From assembly GCA_025769875.1 (NCBI GenBank), contig JAGFNK010000411.1, positions 1-47,230 on the forward strand: a DNA stretch of 47,230 nucleotides. Direction: 5' to 3'. The notes beneath the pieces are model-generated. The model was given only the letters and a program-made list of their open reading frames with translations, made no database searches and had not been told where the DNA came from. Below, piece by piece: positions 9,818 to 19,213 of this stretch. The stretch comes from Russula earlei. Its lineage: Eukaryota > Basidiomycota > Agaricomycetes > Russulales > Russulaceae. Made by a program: the position numbers and the translations under genes. Position 1 is the first letter of the stretch, and each line of letters begins with the position of its first letter.

Positions 9818-10309
9818 TGTCACAAGAACTGGTACATCAGACCAGACTGGCAACTGGGCAAGCCTACCCGGACATGTCTCAAGTTTCCCACGTGTTTCAA
9901 TGACTCACTTAGCCTCACATGTACCAGCTGTTTCCTACATGTTCCAGTATGATTGCCTTGTTGTTACCTCATGAATACTATTTGATATAGCATTCTGTAT
10001 GTATATAAGACTGCCATTTAACAAGAACAAGCCTCAAGCTTGTTCTCCTGTGAAATACACTGGATGCTGGCTTCAGATCTTGCAGGCTTGCAAGTACTCA
10101 AGCAATCGTCTCTGAAAGTATCTCAATCCTCTAAGTCTTCAAACATGAAGACTTATTGTCTACTTTTCCTCTCCATGGAACATAGGTGCTTTGGCACTAT
10201 CGTCTCCAAGATCCCCAAATTCTGTGAGGACTTAGTGTCTCGCTCGACTCACTGCACTTGTCTCATGCATGAACAGATTTGTCAGCAACACTGTCCCCAG
10301 TCAGTGACA
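9818..10309 (+). repeat. 5' LTR of the gypsy element
   Basis: The LTR runs from TGTCACAAG to CAGTGACA and is preceded by the TSD attga. It is exactly as long as the 3' LTR with no indel. By hand count they differ at about 49 of 492 positions, nearly all transitions, mostly TG against CA at the same dinucleotide. It carries the promoter. Confidence 0.96.
10002..10046 (+). promoter_or_regulatory. Gypsy promoter: TATA box and predicted RNA 5' end
   Basis: TATATAA lies at 10,002-10,008. The 11-mer aagcttgttct at 10,036-10,046 is about 34 bp downstream, where transcription should begin. The same 11-mer in reverse complement is the primer-binding site just after the LTR. Confidence 0.7.
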
Positions 10310-10311
10310 AT

Positions 10312-10322
10312 AGAACAAGCTT
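10312..10322 (+). other. Primer-binding site complementary to the element's own RNA 5' end
   Basis: agaacaagctt, two bases after the LTR end, is the exact reverse complement of aagcttgttct at 10,036-10,046. In Tf1 of fission yeast the first 11 nt of the transcript fold back onto such a site and prime minus-strand synthesis without a tRNA. The length and position here match that design. Confidence 0.75.
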
Positions 10323-10389
10323 CCCTTCAAACACTCAACCCCAAACATGTGCACATGCATCCACCCCCAAATACATTGTTTTCTTCTAA

Positions 10390-12067
10390 ATGACTTCCAT
10401 GGCTAGAGACTGGAGGTTCAAAGGACAAGGAAAACCCACAGAAGAAGGGCTAAAGAAGCTTAGATGTCCCTTCAAACTGAACCCAGACCTCGACGATGCA
10501 TTTGTCCCTGAAGCCTTCAGAGAGAACACTCACTTCTTTGTGGTTGGGGGCGAACAGTGTACCTTGGACTGGGTACTACACCATCTACAGAAAGGCCAAG
10601 TTTGGCCTAGGTACCCTTTACAGTGTATGGTTCAAAATACAACACTGTGAAGACTATTTTGAGGCCTACTGTGTTGCACGCCCAGCTTTTGGACTCATCA
10701 ACGATCCCCTCAAAGGCCTGGATATGGAACAGCTTATTCAATCAGGCAAGCTGATCCCTAATTCGAAGAACCCATCATGTGCCCCAACTCCTGGACCCAT
10801 GCCCATCAAAACCATGGAACAAGAGCCTGAAGTCACAACGCAAGTTTTTGTCATGGCCAACGAACCTGAAGAACCACTGGCACAAGTGCCAGAACAACTT
10901 GCATCATCCGGGACAGCACAAGCATACCCTTGCCCCTCTTTATTCCAAGGTTCCAGAAAATGTGGGAGAAGGCCACCCAGTCCAGACCCAGATGATTATG
11001 ACACCTACCATGACCGCAACACACATCCTTCAGACAATGGAAAATTAGAAGGAGTTCCCCTGAAGGCATTCAATGGTGACTGCGTGCATACCCACGTGTT
11101 TCTCACTGCCTTCTGTCGATTCATGAGAATGAACTTTGACAGCAAGATTGCCCAGAACCCCATCAAGAAATGTGCCTATTTCTTATCACTGATGGAAGGA
11201 CCTCATGTCAATGGGTGGGTCAAAGCAATGGACAAGTGGCTTGAAAAAGTCATGATAGACCCCAACAAAATCCCTTTTGGACTGACAGCTTGGCAGGCCA
11301 TGGAACAACAATTCAAACAGGCATTCACAGACTACGCCAAACATGAACACACACAAGATCAGCTGCGTGAACTCAAAATGAAAGAAAACAACTTGGATGA
11401 GTACATAGCCAATTTCAAATTATTGGCATGACGCAGATCACTGCACATGGATGACCCGATGGTCATGCACCTCTTTGCATGTGGCCTCCCCAAACCTTTA
11501 GTCGAAGCGATCATCAGCCAGGAAGATCCTATCATATTCCAGGAGTGGATTTCTGGTGCACAAAAGCAACATAGAATCTGGATGCGCAAACACGTGGTCC
11601 TCACCGACCACACCAACACACACAATTGCAATGCAAATCCAAACTGCCCATGGGCTCGGCTCTCCACTTGGGGCACACACGTGAACAATTTGACAAACAC
11701 AACCATGCCTCATGCCCGACTTCCACCCTGTGACCCAAATGCGATGGACACCAGTGCTGGCGCTGCACGAAAGGCCATCACTGAAGCCGATAAGGAAAAA
11801 CACCATGCCAAGGGCAGGTGTCTCCATTGCTCGAAACAAGGCCACCTTGCTAGAGACTGCCTGACAAAACCAAAGCAAGAAGTGACACATGCATGCACAG
11901 CAGAGGCCATTACAACTGCATCCAAATCCTCCGTTGTCAAAATTATTGAGGAAAGCGCAACCATCAAGGCCATGAAAGCCACAAAGGCTCTCTCTAAGAA
12001 AGAAAGAGAAGAATTTATCAAGATGGAAACTGATGAAGATGAAGAGAAGGATTTTTTGGACACCTAA
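10390..12067 (+). pseudogene. Gypsy Gag (capsid and CCHC knuckle)
   Basis: A possible start is the ATG at 10,390. The N-terminal part is in one frame and the rest in another, with a shift near 10,575. The capsid core reads LKAFNGDCVHTHVFLTAFCR, WVKAMDKWLEKV, and LRELKMKENNLDEYIANFKLL. An in-frame TGA at 11,429-11,431 follows where RRS continues, fitting CGA to TGA. The nucleocapsid knuckle is CLHCSKQGHLARDC (11,819-11,860). The frame ends at TAA 12,065-12,067 after an acidic tail. Pol is in the +1 frame relative to Gag. A T6 run at 12,052-12,057 lies at the junction, and one T fewer would give a single Gag-Pol ORF, so either a +1 programmed shift or a slip mutation is possible. Confidence 0.88.
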
Positions 12068-15000
12068 GCATAATGGTGATCGCTCAGGCCTTAGGGCATT
12101 AATCAACAGTGGGGCAACTGAATGTTTCATTTCCCTGAAGTTAACTAAAGAACTTCAACTTAAAATATGAGAGCTATCAACACCCAGGGCAGTGAAGAAT
12201 GTTGACAACACTCCTAACCATCTGGAAAAGATTACCCAAGCAGTGGACCTAGAACTGAAATTGCTAGGACAGAGAAATAGACACCAATTCCTTGTAGCAG
12301 ATATTGGACAAGACAACCTAATCCTAGGATACCCCTTCCTTGAATCAACAAACCCCAGGATTAACTGGACTAAGGGAACATTAATGGGAAGGATAGTCCT
12401 ATCCAGAGACCAAGAGACACCAGATTGGATAAAAAGTCTCACCAAATGGGAAGAAGGTGATGAACTTTGGATGCAAACCCAACTACGAAAGACTACAATT
12501 GCCCAACAATTAGCAGAATCACAAATTGAGTTAAAACAACTAACCTGGCAGCAAATAGTTCCCCCTCAATATCATGCTTATGGTCAAGTCTTCATGGAAC
12601 AGGAATCAGAGAGATTCCATGGACCTAGAAAATGGGACCACACCATTGATCTCAAACCTGATGCCCCCACAACAATCAATTGTAGGGTTTATCCTCTCTC
12701 ACCCAAAGAAAAATAGGAACAAGGGAAATTCCTTGAACAAAACCTATGACTGAAATAAATTAGAAGATCCAATTCACCATATGCAAGCAGTTTCTTCCTA
12801 ATTAAAAAGAAAGATGGCAAATTTCAACTGGTACAAGACTACAGAAATCTAAACAAATGGACAATACCTAACATCTACCCACTTCCCTTAATCCCAGAAT
12901 TAATACATGCCCTAGCAGGCAAAGAACTCTTCACCAAGTTTGACATTAGATGGGGCTACAACAACATTAGGATCAAAGAAGGAGACAAATGGAAAGCTGC
13001 CTTCAAAACTAGCGATGGACTATTTGAACCTACAGTAATGTTCTTTGGATTAACTAATTCCCCAGCAACCTTCCAAACCATGATAGACAACATTTTCCAA
13101 GAAGAACTTGCCCAAGGATGGCTTAAGATTTACATGGACAACATCATCATTGCCACAAAAGACAATGAAAAAGAACATAGGTCTAAAGTTGAACATATCC
13201 TATCAAAATTAAAACAACACAACCTATACCTCAAACCAGAGAAATGTCAATTCCACAAAAAGAAGGTTGAATACTTGGGAGTAATCATTGGTGAAGGAAA
13301 GATAACTATGGACCCAGTTAAAGGGATTAAAGACTGGCCTATGCCAAAAACATTAAAAGAAGTCCAAAGTTTCTTAGGGTTCTGCAACTTCTACCACAAC
13401 TTCATTCCAAACTTCTCAATAAAAGCCTGACCCCTCAACAACCTAACAAAAAAGAACAGGCAATGGGAATGGACATCCAAAGAAGAACAGGCATTTCTAA
13501 CACTAAAAGAAACATGCATATCTTACCCAGTCCTACAAACACCAGACTGGACTAAACAATTCATCCTTGATACTGATGCATCAGGATTCGCTATAGGAGC
13601 AGTCATTTCCCAAGAACACAAAGATGGCCTCCATCCTATAGCATTCTATTCAAGAACATTGTTAGATGCAGAAAGAAACTATGATGCACATGACAAAGAA
13701 TTGGCCGCTATCATCTTTGGCCTGAAAAGCAGCCAACCATTCTTCTTAGGTGCAGAAAAACCAGTAAGAATAAGAACTGACCATAAGAATCTTACTTATT
13801 TCAAAGAACCACAAAAGTTAACCGGATGACAAGCAAGATGGATGCAATACATGCAAGATTTTAACATAACTATGGAACACATACCAGGACACACTCACAC
13901 CATAGCCAATGCTCTCTCTCATCAAAAAGACCTTAACAAGGGGATAGAAGAACAAAAAACTACACTTCTCCCACCTGAAATTTTTACATGAAAAATTTAC
14001 CTACCCAACAAACCAGACAAATGATGAGAGATCCTACAACAATTCCACAATGCACCACCTGCAGGTCATCCTGGAATAGCTAACACCTGGAACTTAGTCA
14101 AACAGCACTACAAAGGACCTAGACTATGACAATTTGTAGAACAATATGTCAAAGGCTGTTCCAAATGCCAAGAATCCAAAACCAATATACCTAGAAAGAA
14201 AGCCGCAACCTTTTTCATCAATACACATGTTGAACAAGGCCCCTTTCAATACATATCAATGGACCTGATTACAGACTTACCCAAATCAGTCGGATTCAAC
14301 AGTGTCCTCACTATTGTCAATCAAGGATGTTCCAAAGCAACAAAATTCATTCCATGCAACAAAATGATCGATGGAACAGGCATTGCACAAGAGTATCTGA
14401 AACACCTCATACCCTGGTTCCGCATTCCAAAAAGAATTATATCTGACAGAGACCCTTGATTCACATCAAACTTCTCCAAAGCTTTATGTAAAAGTCCGGG
14501 CATTAAACAAAACATGTCCACTGTGTTCCACCCCCAAACTGATGGACAAACCAAGAAAATGAATGCCTGGCTAGAACAATACCTAAGACCCTGGACCATG
14601 ACTCACTCTTGGGCAAAGATGCTCCCTATCGCTGAATATGCACATAACTCATGGAAACACAAAGTATCATGACAATCACCACATGAACTCCTCATGGGAT
14701 ACAAACCCCAGATCAACATAAACCTCGAGGACAACAATGTACCCGCTTCCACTGATCGTCTCAAAGAACTAGAACAGTCTAGACACGACGCACAACAACT
14801 TTTGGAACATAAACAACAACCCCTAAGACCTGACATCCTGGAAATGAAAGAAGGAACCCTTGTATGGTTAAAAGGCAAGAACCTCAAAACATGAGGAAAT
14901 TGCAAACTTATGCCCAAATGATACAGACCATTTCCCATCATCAAAAAAGTTTCCAAAGTCACTTACCAACTCCAACTCCCACCATCCATGAAAATACATG

Positions 15001-15278
15001 ATGTCTTCCATGTCAACTTACTCTTGCCCTATATTGAGATGGAGGAATAAGGCACACCATTTACACACCCCCCTCTGATCATTGATTACAAAGAAGAATA
15101 CAAAATCAAAGCCATTCTAGATGCCAGAAGATTTGGATGAACATGTAAACTCCAATATCTCGTACATTGGAAGGGCTACCCAACATCAGATGACTCATGG
15201 GTCGACCACCACAACCTCAACGCCCCAGAACTCCTAAAAGAATTTTATTCCGCCACAGCTGGACGACCCCAAGCATAA
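12066..15278 (+). pseudogene. Gypsy Pol: protease, RT, RNase H, integrase, chromodomain
   Basis: All domains lie in one frame. Protease reads LINSGAT with Asn at codon 12,105-12,107 in place of the catalytic Asp. RT has KFDIRWGYNN and YMDNIII, with Asn (13,140-13,142) for the second Asp of YxDD. RNase H keeps TDASGFAIGAV and HDKELAAI. Integrase has the HHCC region (about 14,045-14,175), MDLITDLP and SDRDP, but reads DGQTKKMN where the family has DGQTERxN, so the catalytic Glu is Lys (14,553-14,555). The chromodomain is near 15,090-15,260 (LQYLVHWKGYPTSDDSWV). In-frame TGA stops occur at 13,428, 13,827, 14,127, 14,457, 14,670, 14,892, 14,919 and 15,138, most where Arg is expected. All three catalytic losses are C|G to C|A. 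Confidence 0.95.
13928..13946 (+). other. Internal copy of the polypurine tract (candidate central PPT)
   Basis: agaccttaacaaggggata is identical over 19 nt to 16,584-16,602, the tract that abuts the 3' LTR. It lies between the RNase H and integrase coding parts, near the middle of the element. Confidence 0.6.
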
Positions 15279-15338
15279 AAAGCCATGATCCATAACCAAC
15301 ATTCCCTCACCGCTCCCCCTTCCTGACTGCATTCCAAC

Positions 15339-16516
15339 ATGTCTTCAACATTGAACTTGCCCACTGCCTCCTCAGCAACCCTTGTCCCCACTCCTCCATA
15401 TTCCCCAACTCTTATTCCTCTACCAATCTCTAGAGAGCCATCTCCATTCACAGCCACAACCATTAACACCCAACTCTTGGTGCGATGTGCTGCTCAACAC
15501 GCAGCAATGATAGCACAAGCCCAAGACCTCTGGCATGAAGAGATGCTACCTACCATACTACAAGCCTTTGGCAACCGCTCCCCTACTAGAGGAACTGACC
15601 CCCCAATAGCCCACAGCCCATCCTACCACGTTCACTCTCCCTCTCCCAATCCTATTCCCATTCCCCCTCAACTTGACACACCCATTCCCCAACAACCAAC
15701 AAACCTCACCCTCCTCAATGAAAACTTCATTCCGGTGGCACTGCTCAACAACAACGACCCTCCCCCTGCCTACATAACGCCCATACCCCCCAGAACAGAT
15801 ACCCTAGCCAAACTTGGAGATGGGTGGATGGAAGGACACCTAGGACTAGACATCCTGATTCCAGACCTGGAAAATGAAGATGACACCATTCCCCTACAAT
15901 TTGTCCTCTTTGATTTAACTAACAGATTCCCATCAGTCATCGCGACATATGGTCCTGGCTGCCCCACTCATCAAATATCAGTCCAAGCTCGTGCTGATCC
16001 CTACCCACACCCCCTTCTCACAACAAAAGACACCTTCCTATTCCAAGAGGGACTCAGACACACCAAAGCCATAACGAAGCCCTCACATTTGAAGGAGACT
16101 TGTCTCTAGAGGCCAAAGTCCTTCACTATCAATTTGCCATTAAGAAAGCACAACAAATGGCCAATCAACTCGTTACAGCTAGAGGGTGCTATCATGACAT
16201 GCTATGGGAGATTCGAGACAGTGAGGTCAAATTGGCAAGAGCCAATGCCAAAACTCAACTTGAACCTAGAATCCTCTTCCAGTCTATGCCACAACTGACC
16301 GAACAAGAACACAAGGATGCCAAAGAGGCTATCCTTGACCCATGGTATCAATTTCCTCCTCATGCCACTGATAAATGCTCTTGGTGCCTCAATGGTGGAC
16401 ATGACACCATCGACTGCCCCAAGATCACCACCTGCATCCTCTGCAATCATCATGGGCATAAGGCAGATCTCTGTAGGACTCCACATCGTCAATGCAAGCC
16501 ACACAAAATATGTTGA
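15339..16516 (+). pseudogene. Third gypsy ORF, Pro-rich with two C-terminal CCHC knuckles
   Basis: An ATG at 15,339 lies 60 bp after the pol stop, on the same strand. The first part (to about residue 130) is rich in Pro, Ser and Thr. The middle has LAKLGDGWMEGHLGL and FVLFDLTNRFPSVI. A frameshift near 16,060-16,075 separates it from the last part, SLEAKVLHYQFAIKKAQQMA (helical), ending with CSWCLNGGHDTIDC and CILCNHHGHKADLC, two C-x2-C-x4-H-x4-C knuckles. Knuckles of this kind bind single-stranded nucleic acid, so an RNA-binding accessory role is likely but inferred. It is not an envelope: no signal peptide or membrane segment is seen. The ORF is carried within the TSD-bounded element and so belongs to it. 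Confidence 0.75.
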
Positions 16517-16590
16517 GTCCCCAGAGACCAACTTCACTATCACACCCATCACTGCATTTCCAATGTTCACCCCTATGTAGGTTAGACCTT

Positions 16591-16603
16591 AACAAGGGGA
16601 TAA
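16591..16603 (+). other. 3' polypurine tract
   Basis: aacaaggggataa ends immediately before the TGTCAC start of the 3' LTR at 16,604. It is the expected plus-strand priming site. Confidence 0.8.
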
Positions 16604-17095
16604 TGTCACAAGAACCAGTACATTGGACCGGACCAGCAACCAGGCAAGCCTACCCAGACATGTCTCAAGTTTCTCGCATGTTTCAATGACTCACTTAGCC
16701 TCGCATGTACCAGCTGTTTCCTGCATGTTCCAGTATGATCACCTCATTGTTACCTTATGAATACTATTTGATATAGCATTCTGTATGTATATAAGACTGC
16801 CATTTAACAAGAACAAGCCGCAAGCTTGTTCTCCTGTGAAATACACTGGATACTGGCCTTGGATCTTGTAGGCTTGCAAGTACTCAAGCAATTGTCTCTG
16901 AAAGTATCTCCATCCTCTAAGTCTTCGAATGCGAAGACTTATCATCTACTTTTCCTCTCCACGGAACATAGGTGCTTTGGCACTATCATCTCCGAGATCC
17001 CCAAATTCTGCGAGGACTTAGTGTCTCACTCAACTTGCTGAGCTCATCTCACACATGAACAGATTTGTCAGCAACACTGCCCCCAGTCAGTGACA
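16604..17095 (+). repeat. 3' LTR of the gypsy element
   Basis: It starts TGTCACAAG directly after the polypurine tract, ends CAGTGACA and is followed by the TSD attga (17,096-17,100). It has the same length as the 5' LTR and keeps the TATA box and the aagcttgttct start site. Confidence 0.96.
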
Positions 17096-17100
17096 ATTGA

Positions 17101-17574
17101 AGTACCTGTGGATTTTGTGAGGAGAGTAATAGACAGGCCAAACATGGCATACCTGGTATTGTCAAATAATAAAGAGCCATTCAAGAAAGTTGAGGATAGA
17201 CATACTGTCACTGACCCATAATGCAGCTTACTTAAGGTATCTAGCAATTGGTCAGAACTTGTAGACACACTGAAAATGACAATCTCCATTTCTTTCAAAT
17301 TGGGGGTAAAAGTAGTGATTAATGTGAATCCATCCATGTTTTTTTTTTGTCAGAATATACCCATTTGATGTTTTCCTCTTTCTCATGTTTTGGGAAGGAT
17401 GTCATGCAGAATGGTAAAGTTCAAGTTGGTGCTTCAAATCAGCATCCTCAGCTAATCACATGTCTCTAAGCCATCCTCATCCTCTCATTAGCCCCATCAC
17501 TGTAACACTCTCCCACATTGCAGTGTAATAAACTGTTTCATTCATGCCACCCATCTGCACAAAGTGATCATGCT
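17101..17574 (+). other. Right part of the split ORF, then unassigned sequence
   Basis: The frame interrupted at 9817 continues here (VPVDFVRRVIDRPNMAYLVL and on) to a TAA at 17,219-17,221. After that TAA the same frame reads on for about 40 more codons without a stop (to near 17,340), so the original protein may have been longer. No domain was recognised. 17,360-17,570 is non-coding. Confidence 0.35.
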
Positions 17575-18716
17575 GGACAGATGATGCATATGAGGACCAA
17601 ATTCAAGCAACAATCACCAAGTGGCAGGAGGGCCACTTCAAAAGTAGATGAGCAGCTGCAATTGCCCATGATGTGAGGAGCAGTCATTTCATTCTCTAAC
17701 ACTTATAAATTCCCTTAGGTTCCTCTTCAGACACTCAGTGATCACATCAATGGGCATTGTCACAAGAAGGATGCAAATTTGGCTCAGCAGCTGCTCTTGA
17801 AGGAACAGGAGGGTGCACTTGTTTCCTGGGTAGGCCACCAGGCCTTGATTGCCAAACCCATGGACCAGAACAATGTCAAATCTCTCAGGTATGACATGTC
17901 TGGCATCATTCCAGGCAAGAACTGGCACTGCCATTTCCAGAAGCAGCACCCAGAGCTTCAGTCATCAAAGCCAGGTAATTTGGATCCCAAGCATGCTCAG
18001 AACTTCAATGTCTCAAACATCACTTGATATTTTGAGCTAGTCAAGCAGGTCTATGACAAGCACCCAAACCTCCCACCAGAGCACATTTGGAACAAGGACA
18101 AGAAGGGTTTGCAACTTGGTGGAGGCCACAATGGTACAAAAAATATTATCACCTATGCACCCTCAAGAAAAGCAAGTTTTATTGTGTGCATTCCAATTCC
18201 CTCAAATTTGTCACCATCATTGAATGTATTTTGCCCTCTGGGTTGTCTGTTTCCCCAGTGTTTGTCCTTTCAAACAGGCCTCTCCAGGTCCACCACAAAT
18301 CTGATCTGGATGCCCCAATTGGGGGGATTTCCACATCCCAAAACAGGTGGACAGACAACAAAATCAGTTTGTTGTGGTTCCACCATGCCTTCATTCCCTT
18401 TGCTCTAGACCTAAAGGTCACTGACAACCCTGTTGTCCTTTTTGTTGATGGTCACAACTCTTACAAGACTGATGGATTCCAAGTGCTCACATACCAACAC
18501 AACATCATTGTCATCACCTTCCCCTCTAAGTGCACACACAAACTCCAACCACTCAATGTCAAAGTTTTTTGCCACACACAGCGGAACTGGTCCATTCATT
18601 GTGACCACCACATCTGTGAAAACATTCCCATCATGCATTACAATGTCATTGTTGAGTACATGACACTGGTTGGGAAATCAACTTATGTGAATGACAAAAC
18701 TGTAACATTTTGAATA
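17575..18716 (+). pseudogene. Pogo-type (Tc1/mariner superfamily) DDE transposase
   Basis: The N-terminal helix-turn-helix reads DQIQATITKWQEGHFKS...RAAAIAHDV, followed by a CENP-B-like second HTH (KEQEGALVSWVGHQAL, then PGKNWHCHFQKQHPEL and NLDPKHAQNFN). The DDE_1 domain follows: IWNKDKKGLQLGGG (first Asp), LKFVTIIECILPSG, QNRWTDNKISLLWFHHAFIP, VLFVDGHNSYKT (second Asp), CTHKLQPLNVKVF. The family has LQPLDVGVF, so the third catalytic residue (18,555-18,557) is Asn. An in-frame TGA lies at about 18,026 and a frameshift near 18,150-18,180. The last stop is a TGA just after TVTF. The element is dead. Its 3' coding end lies inside the palindrome that follows. Confidence 0.88.
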
Positions 18717-19213
18717 ACAGAATTTATTATTTTGATACAAATATGTAGGAAACAATTTGTGAAATTTCATTTTAGATTTTGTTACAATGGATTCCTGTTA
18801 CAAAATGATAAAATAAGTAAATAGTACTGACAAGATTTTAGAACATACATTATGTTAGAGAAATTGTAAATTATTCTAGGATTTTGTGTGAAACAAAATT
18901 GTGAAAAATTGAAGCTGCAAAATTTGGGTTTGGCCATCTTATTCATAAACCCAAATTTTGCAGTTTCAATTTCTCACAATTTTGTCTCACACAAAATCTT
19001 AAAATAATTTACAATTTTTGAAACATAATGTATGTTCTAAAATCTTGTCAATACTATTCACTAATTTCATTATTTTGTAACAGGAATCTATTGTAACAAA
19101 ATCTAAAATGAAATCCACAAATTGTTTCCTATGTATTTGTATCAAAATAATAAATTCTGTTATTCAAAATATTACAGTTTTGTCATACACATAAGTTGAT
19201 TTTCCAACCAGTG
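18664..19213. repeat. 550-bp inverted repeat (hairpin) at the transposase 3' end
   Basis: Arms of 268 and 267 nt (18,664-18,931 and 18,947-19,213) are near-perfect reverse complements around a 15-nt loop (ggccatcttattcat). The arms start cactggttgg and end ccaaccagtg. The left arm includes the last 17 codons of the transposase, and the right arm holds the same codons on the minus strand with a few changes. The sequence is very AT-rich. Either two pogo copies meet tail to tail, or a fold-back formed at one element's end. Confidence 0.9.

Larger units (their letters stand above)
9818..17095 (+). mobile_element. Ty3/gypsy chromovirus, complete ends, inactivated
   Basis: The 7,278-bp element has two 492-bp LTRs, each starting TGTCAC and ending GTGACA, and identical 5-bp TSDs, attga (9813-9817 and 17,096-17,100). 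The internal order is primer-binding site, gag with CCHC knuckle, protease, RT, RNase H, integrase, chromodomain, a third ORF and polypurine tract. The chromodomain at the end of pol places it in the chromoviruses; the Tf1-like self-priming arrangement suggests the Tf1/sushi branch. Pol keeps one frame for about 3.2 kb with only nonsense and missense changes, so it died by substitution rather than by indels. It is not autonomous now. Confidence 0.97.

Noticed and set aside
10040..10393. 117-codon ORF over the 5' LTR end (and its copy at 16,826)
   Set aside because: It lies inside the LTR and repeats in the 3' LTR only because the LTRs are copies; LTRs of this type are non-coding.
15339..16516. 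Third gypsy ORF as an envelope gene
   Set aside because: No signal peptide, membrane segment or cysteine-rich ectodomain; it ends in two zinc knuckles instead.
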